From NAT127 sp041655035 (GTDB taxonomy: Bacteria; Pseudomonadota; Gammaproteobacteria; Pseudomonadales; Porticoccaceae), in the NCBI GenBank assembly GCA_041655035.1, contig JBAZCN010000085.1, positions 1 to 13,578 of the forward strand: a stretch of DNA of 13,578 nt. The letters are read 5' to 3'. Positions within the stretch are counted from its first letter, which is position 1; each line of letters begins with the position of its first letter. Made by a program: the position numbers and the translations under genes. A model generated the notes under the pieces. That model worked only from the letters and a program-made list of their open reading frames with translations, made no database searches and was not told the origin of the DNA. This document shows positions 9,603 to 13,578 of the stretch, one piece after another.

Positions 9603-11045
9603 ATGACGATGATGACCCAGTCAGCAATTCACGTACATCATGATATCAGCTTGCCCCGATGGCTTGGACTGATCGCCGCACTGATGATGGCTCTGCCTTC
9701 CCCGGTTGCCGGCGCGGCCACGCCGGGCGACGACCTCCTGGTCGATATCCCCCGCCGCCAGGCGCTGAATTCAGCCGCCATCCGGGAAGATGATCAGGCG
9801 CCGCCAGCCGGCGACCCGGCCACGGATAGGGCTGATCTCCAGGCCATCGACAGGATGCCGTTGGACGAAGACGCCGAGGCCGGCGACATGACCATCGACG
9901 TGACTCCCGCGGATCTGCTCGCCGCCTATCAGCACCAGATCGATGCCCAGCAGACTCTCCACGGCACCTACGATCCCGGTGTCGGCGAGTCGCTGGCGGC
10001 AATGGCGCGACTGCTGCAAGTGCAGGGCGACCACGACGGCGCGCTGATGGCCTATCAGCGCGCCATGCATATCCAGCGCGTCAACAACGGCATCTACAGC
10101 CTTGGCCAGGAACCGATGCTGCGCGGCATGATCGACTCCTACCTGGCCCGCAACGACACCGAGAGTGTCGGCCAGCACCTCGACCAGTTGCTCTGGCTCT
10201 ACGTCAAAAGCTACGGCCAGGGCGACCCGCGGATACTGCCACTGGTGACGGAAATCAGCGAGTGGCATCTCCAGGCCTACGACCAGAACCCCAGTCGCAA
10301 GAGTCTCTATCATCTGGTCCGCGCCCATAGACTGGTGGCCAGCGCCATCGATCTGGTCAGCCACCAGGTCGGTGGCGGCACTCTGACGGTGCTGCCCTTG
10401 CTGCGCAATCTGGTGGTCACCAACTTCTACCTCGCCGACCACCAGCGCCGCTATCCGGTGGGCAGCAGCGAGGGGTTCTCGTTCCGCACCAATACCAGCC
10501 CCATGGCCGAACCGCTGTCCCAGGAGGAACTCCTGGTGATCAACAGTTACCAGAACGGCCGCCGCGCCCAGGAACAGATCGTGGCCACCCTGTTCAACAA
10601 TCCCGAAGCCACCAACACTGACAGGATCCAGGCGCTGGCCGAACTCGGCGACTGGTATCTGCTGTTTGGTCGCGTCACCTCGGCCCAGGAGGCGTACCGC
10701 AAGGCCTGGCAGGTTGCCATGACGGACCCGGAACTCACCGGCAAACTGGACACCGTGTTCGGCAGCCCGCGGGTCATCTCCTTGCAACCCAGCCGCCTGC
10801 CCCGGCGCGGCCTTGCCCCGGCCGATGGCGACGCCGCCCAGGTGGTCGCCCGGCTCACCGTCAATGCCCGCGGCGAAGTCAAGGATGCGGATATCGTCGA
10901 GCTCGACTCCGTCGACGACCCCAGTGTCAGCCAACTGGTGACGCAGGAATTGAAGAAGCTCCGTTTCCGCCCCCGCATCGTCAATGGCGAGATGGTGGCC
11001 AGCAATGACGTACCCTTTGCCCTGCCGCTGCTGGCAGCCGATTGA
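9603..11045 (+). CDS. Exported TPR-like protein with a TonB-like C-terminal domain
   Basis: 480 residues from ATG 9603; ATGs at 9609 and 9612 are equally possible and change only the first residues. No clear Shine-Dalgarno precedes any of them. A signal peptide (hydrophobic 21-36, likely cut near VAGA|A at 38) sends it to the periplasm. After an acidic low-complexity stretch comes a helical part with TPR character. One unit is at about 126-159 (LAAMARLLQVQGDHDGALMAYQ) and another at about 342-372 (ALAELGDWYLLFGRVTSAQEAY). Weaker helices lie between them. The last 70 residues (about 410-478: VVARLTVNARGEVKDADIVE, ELKKLRFRPRIVNGE) resemble the TonB C-terminal fold. TPRs mean protein-protein contact; the TonB-like end suggests docking to an envelope partner. 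It is the first gene of a close four-gene series, 11 bases before the next ATG. Function unknown. Confidence 0.88.
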   Translation: MTMMTQSAIHVHHDISLPRWLGLIAALMMALPSPVAGAATPGDDLLVDIPRRQALNSAAIREDDQAPPAGDPATDRADLQAIDRMPLDEDAEAGDMTIDVTPADLLAAYQHQIDAQQTLHGTYDPGVGESLAAMARLLQVQGDHDGALMAYQRAMHIQRVNNGIYSLGQEPMLRGMIDSYLARNDTESVGQHLDQLLWLYVKSYGQGDPRILPLVTEISEWHLQAYDQNPSRKSLYHLVRAHRLVASAIDLVSHQVGGGTLTVLPLLRNLVVTNFYLADHQRRYPVGSSEGFSFRTNTSPMAEPLSQEELLVINSYQNGRRAQEQIVATLFNNPEATNTDRIQALAELGDWYLLFGRVTSAQEAYRKAWQVAMTDPELTGKLDTVFGSPRVISLQPSRLPRRGLAPADGDAAQVVARLTVNARGEVKDADIVELDSVDDPSVSQLVTQELKKLRFRPRIVNGEMVASNDVPFALPLLAAD

Positions 11046-11056
11046 GGTTCCACCCG

Positions 11057-12076
11057 ATGAAGTACCCCTGCCTTGCCCTGACCCTCGCCACCCTGGTGCT
11101 GGCCGGCTGCCAGACCCAGCAGCAGTCCTCGCAGTCCAGCAGCCAGTCGTCGAGCCAAAGTTCAGCGGGCCAGAGCTCTCCTAGCCAGAGCTCATCCAGT
11201 CAGAGCTCTTCTAGCCAAAGCTCTTCAAGTCAAAGCTCGCCGGGTCAAGGCACGTCGAAACAGAGCTCTTCAAGCCAAAGCCCGGCGGCGTCGAGCCCGG
11301 CGAGCTCCGCCGATCGAAGTTCGCCAGCGGGCGGCGAGCCGACGACCGCCGCCTCGCCCGCCGGGCAGCAGGCCACTCCCGGATGGGATACCTCCACCGG
11401 CGGCCTCCCGCCTGCCACCGGCAGCGCGGGCGGAAGCGAAGCCGCCGCGGGTGATGAAGAGCTGACTTCGAGCGCCGGCACCGGCCTGCCGGCGGGCGGC
11501 GGCACGGATGGCGGCATGACAGGTACCGACAGCGGCGCGCCGGGCGCTGGCGGCGCCAGAACCGCCGGCGAAATCATCGAGGGCCTCGATGGCCAGTTGA
11601 ACGACTCGATGGCGGTGTTCGACGGTATGATCCTCACCGAACGGGCCGCCGCCGCGGCGATGGCCGACAGCGCCCTGAGCGATGGCTCGACGGCCGGCGC
11701 CGGAGGCCATGATGGCGATGGTGACGAGGGCGATTTTGGCGGCAGTGGCCCGCTGTTCGAAGAGGGCGACCTCAGTGAAGGCAGTGGTATCGGCGGCCAG
11801 GGCGGCGACGCCGTTGGCGACGCTGGCGGTGGCGGCATCGGCGGCGAGGACAACGGCATGGACGGTGAACAGCCTGGTACCGTGGCCGCCATGCCCGGCG
11901 GGCCGGGCCTATCCGGCAAGGGCAAGGGCGACGGCACCGTGCCGCCCGACCTGGTGGATGGCAGTGACGACGATATCGTCGCCCGCCAGATCCGCGAGGC
12001 CGCCATCAACGAAAAGGATCCCGCGCTCAGGGAAAAACTCTGGGACGAATACCGCAAGTACAAAAGAGGCAGCTGA
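11057..12076 (+). CDS. Ser/Gln-repeat lipoprotein with conserved-looking charged tail
   Basis: 339 residues from ATG 11057, preceded by TGAGGT (11043-11048) overlapping the stop of the previous gene. The open frame could start at TTG 11042, but the ATG gives a clean lipoprotein signal, MKYPCLALTLATLVLAGC, with the lipid-modified Cys18. Residues 26-78 are tandem Gln-Ser repeats (QSSSS units). Residues 79-290 are almost all Gly, Ala, Ser, Asp, Glu and Pro, except for a short helical piece, GEIIEGLDGQLNDSMAVFDG, near 176-195. The last 45 residues (about 295-339) are different: PPDLVDGSDDDIVARQIREA and DPALREKLWDEYRKYK form a charged helix of ordinary composition. I read this as a disordered tether carrying a binding tail. 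I recall similar tails in other gammaproteobacterial proteins but cannot verify that here. No Lys or Arg lies in the middle part until near the tail, so the chain is strongly acidic. Confidence 0.85.
   Translation: MKYPCLALTLATLVLAGCQTQQQSSQSSSQSSSQSSAGQSSPSQSSSSQSSSSQSSSSQSSPGQGTSKQSSSSQSPAASSPASSADRSSPAGGEPTTAASPAGQQATPGWDTSTGGLPPATGSAGGSEAAAGDEELTSSAGTGLPAGGGTDGGMTGTDSGAPGAGGARTAGEIIEGLDGQLNDSMAVFDGMILTERAAAAAMADSALSDGSTAGAGGHDGDGDEGDFGGSGPLFEEGDLSEGSGIGGQGGDAVGDAGGGGIGGEDNGMDGEQPGTVAAMPGGPGLSGKGKGDGTVPPDLVDGSDDDIVARQIREAAINEKDPALREKLWDEYRKYKRGS
11132..11290 (+). repeat. In-frame tandem repeat encoding QSSS / QSSSS units
   Basis: Two 12-bp units (Gln codons at 11132 and 11144) are followed by nine 15-bp units with Gln codons at 11156, 11171 and every 15 bases to 11276, except that the unit at 11246 begins a degenerate QGTSK. 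The typical unit is CAGAGCTCTTCTAGC or a close variant, so AGAGCTC recurs. Units differ mainly at third positions and use TCA, TCT and AGT, which are rare elsewhere in the window. The 15-bp period keeps frame, so slippage would change tether length without breaking the gene. Confidence 0.9.
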
Positions 12077-12082
12077 TCTCCG

Positions 12083-13279
12083 ATGACCCAGGCATTGCGC
12101 ATTACACTGTACCGCTCGCTGATCGCCCTGTTGCTCGGTGCAAGTCTCGCGGGGTGCGGCACCACCACGGTCAAATCCACCACCTTTACACCGCTCGACC
12201 AGCAGACCGCGGCGATCCCCGAGGCGGAGTTGCTGGATGTCGGGGTGATTCCCTTCGATCCCGGGCTCGATACCCGGAAGGACGACGAGATGGTGCGCGC
12301 CGAGGTGCGCAACGCCGAATCCCGCTACCTGGCGAGCCAGCTGGTGGCAACCCTGCAAAGCAGCAATGCCTGGGGACCGGTGCGGGTGGTTCCCGACCGG
12401 GAGACCGTGGTCGACCTCTACGTGTCCGGCACCATCCTCCACTCCGACGGCGAGCGCCTGGAACTGGCCGTCACCGCCAGTGACAGCAGCGGCAAACGAT
12501 GGCTCGACAAGACCTACGAAGAAGTGGCCAGTGTCTATGCCTACGACAACCGCCGCAGCCAGGCCCGGGACCCTTTCCAGGGGCTGTTCAATCGCGTCGC
12601 CAATGATCTGCTCAAGGCTCGCAGCGGCTTGCCGGCGGGCCGTGCGGAAACCTTGCGCACCATCTCGGAACTGCGCTTCGCCCGGGATTTTGCCCCCGAA
12701 GCCTATGCTCGCCACATCCAGGAAAACCGCAAGGGCGAACTGGAAATCAGTCGCCTGCCCGCCAGCAACGACCCGATCATGGAACGCATCCAGCGCATCC
12801 GCGAGCGGGACTATCTGTTTGTCGATACCCTGCAGGAACACTACGATGCCTTTCAGCGGCGCATGGATGCCCCCTACCAGAGCTGGCGCGCCGAAAGCTA
12901 CGATGAGGTCATCGCCGCCCGCCAGTTGAAACGGCAATCCACCGCCCGTATGGTGGGCGGTATCGCGGCGGTGGCCGGCGGCATACTCGCCGCCGGTTCG
13001 AGCGACGGTTCCGCCCGGGTCGGCGGGCTGATGGCCGCCGGCGCCGGCGGCATGCTGATCAAGAATGCCCTGGGCAAGCGCCAGGAGGCACAGATGCACA
13101 TCGAAGCGCTGGCGGAGCTGGGGGAATCCCTCGAAATCGCCATCGAACCACAGGTCATCGAACTGGAGGACAGGACCATCACCCTTACCGGCAACGCCCA
13201 GGCCCAATACGCCCAATGGAAAGAAATCCTCAAACAGATATACGATGCCGAGCGCGGCATACAGCCCGCGACCCAATAA
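12083..13279 (+). CDS. Large lipoprotein with glycine-rich hydrophobic segment, function unknown
   Basis: 398 residues. The lipoprotein signal RSLIALLLGASLAGC puts the lipid-modified residue at Cys25; the next residue is Gly, so outer-membrane sorting is expected. A mixed alpha/beta domain follows (about 45-150), with LDVGVIPFDPGL, a VVDLYVSGTILHSDGERLEL strand pair and KRWLDKTYEEVASVYAYD. It is reminiscent of lipoproteins that bind or assemble in the periplasm, but I recognise no family. Charged helices (about 160-285) lead to a glycine-rich hydrophobic segment (about 290-330: MVGGIAAVAGGILAAG, then GGLMAAGAGGMLIKNALG) that looks like a glycine-zipper or amphipathic membrane-inserting piece. 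A C-terminal helical domain ends LTGNAQAQYAQWKEILKQIY. The start lies six bases after the stop of the repeat lipoprotein gene with only a weak Shine-Dalgarno, suggesting translational coupling. Confidence 0.88.
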   Translation: MTQALRITLYRSLIALLLGASLAGCGTTTVKSTTFTPLDQQTAAIPEAELLDVGVIPFDPGLDTRKDDEMVRAEVRNAESRYLASQLVATLQSSNAWGPVRVVPDRETVVDLYVSGTILHSDGERLELAVTASDSSGKRWLDKTYEEVASVYAYDNRRSQARDPFQGLFNRVANDLLKARSGLPAGRAETLRTISELRFARDFAPEAYARHIQENRKGELEISRLPASNDPIMERIQRIRERDYLFVDTLQEHYDAFQRRMDAPYQSWRAESYDEVIAARQLKRQSTARMVGGIAAVAGGILAAGSSDGSARVGGLMAAGAGGMLIKNALGKRQEAQMHIEALAELGESLEIAIEPQVIELEDRTITLTGNAQAQYAQWKEILKQIYDAERGIQPATQ

Positions 13280-13324
13280 TCAATAGAAACCGACAGCCAG
13301 CACCGACAGACAGGCCCAAGCAGT

Positions 13325-13578
13325 ATGGTTGATCCAAGGCCCTTCGACAAAATCCAGCCCGTTGCCATCGATCTGACCCACCCGGAAAAGCGGGCTCCCG
13401 CGACCCCCGGGCAGGTCGGCGGCGGGCGCGCAAGCCGGCGCCGCTGGGGGCTGCCGGTGGCGGGAGCCGTGGTGGTGCTGGCTCTCGGCGTGCTGTTCCT
13501 GGCCCCGGAGTGGCTCGTCCCCGAGCGCCAGCCGCTGCCCCCCGCGCCGCCGCCCGCCCCCCCCGCGGCGCGGCCGGA
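13325..13578 (+). CDS. N-terminal part of an inner-membrane protein with a proline-rich periplasmic region (partial)
   Basis: Open from ATG 13325 to the right edge, 84 complete codons, no stop. The first 40 residues are hydrophilic and end in a basic cluster (RASRRRW). A membrane helix follows (about 43-60, LPVAGAVVVLALGVLFLA), then a Pro/Ala-rich stretch (PLPPAPPPAPPAA). By the positive-inside rule the N-terminus is cytoplasmic and the rest periplasmic. This plan is shared by TonB-like, TolA-like and many other anchored periplasmic proteins, so no family can be named. It begins 45 bases after the previous stop on the same strand, and a weak AGG lies about ten bases before the ATG. GTTGATCC codons directly after the start fit normal coding use. 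Confidence 0.7.
   Translation, partial: MVDPRPFDKIQPVAIDLTHPEKRAPATPGQVGGGRASRRRWGLPVAGAVVVLALGVLFLAPEWLVPERQPLPPAPPPAPPAARP

Noticed and set aside
9771..13276. Minus-strand open frames (387, 355 and 455 codons) opposite the envelope cluster
   Set aside because: The plus-strand genes have signal peptides, lipoboxes, tight spacing and family-like features. The antisense frames have biased compositions of reverse-translated Gly/Ala/Ser codons and no start signals.
13540..13578. C/G-rich run at the right edge as a special repeat
   Set aside because: It is explained by consecutive Pro and Ala codons of the partial membrane protein gene.

Overview
The window is GC-rich chromosomal DNA from a gammaproteobacterium. 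The evidence is a single-chain, roughly 1290-residue PurL, divergent from the lytic transglycosylase gene mltF (the arrangement known from enterobacteria and pseudomonads), followed by a dinB gene with a LexA-like operator. Several proteins with Sec or lipoprotein signals imply a Gram-negative envelope. I cannot name the species. Nothing looks like a phage, plasmid, transposon, CRISPR array, tRNA or rRNA.

Layout, left to right. Positions 1-249 hold a possible last few codons of an upstream gene, intergenic DNA and a likely purL terminator. purL fills 250-4125 on the minus strand. After a 188-bp divergent promoter region comes mltF (4314-5774, plus), then dinB (5839-6951, plus) behind a LexA-like box. 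Next is an exported protein joining a chalcone-isomerase-like domain to a TonB-type C-terminal domain (7046-8137, plus). It converges on a minus-strand pair: an AEC-family membrane transporter (8563-9456) and a small single-helix membrane protein (8177-8536).

From 9603 to the right edge four plus-strand genes lie close together, with gaps of 11, 6 and 45 bp. They encode an exported TPR/TonB-C-like protein, a Ser/Gln-repeat lipoprotein with a charged C-terminal tail, a larger lipoprotein with a glycine-rich hydrophobic segment, and the start of an inner-membrane protein with a proline-rich periplasmic part that runs off the window.

Functional reading. The left half is housekeeping: purine synthesis, peptidoglycan turnover and SOS translesion synthesis. 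The right-hand cluster is the best candidate for an undescribed system. Its four products are predicted to be periplasmic, lipid-anchored (two, probably in the outer membrane) and inner-membrane, as expected for an envelope-spanning assembly, but none has a function I can recognise. Long open frames lie opposite purL, mltF, dinB and the cluster genes. They sit in codon-to-codon register with the real genes and are explained by GC-rich codon use, so they are not annotated.
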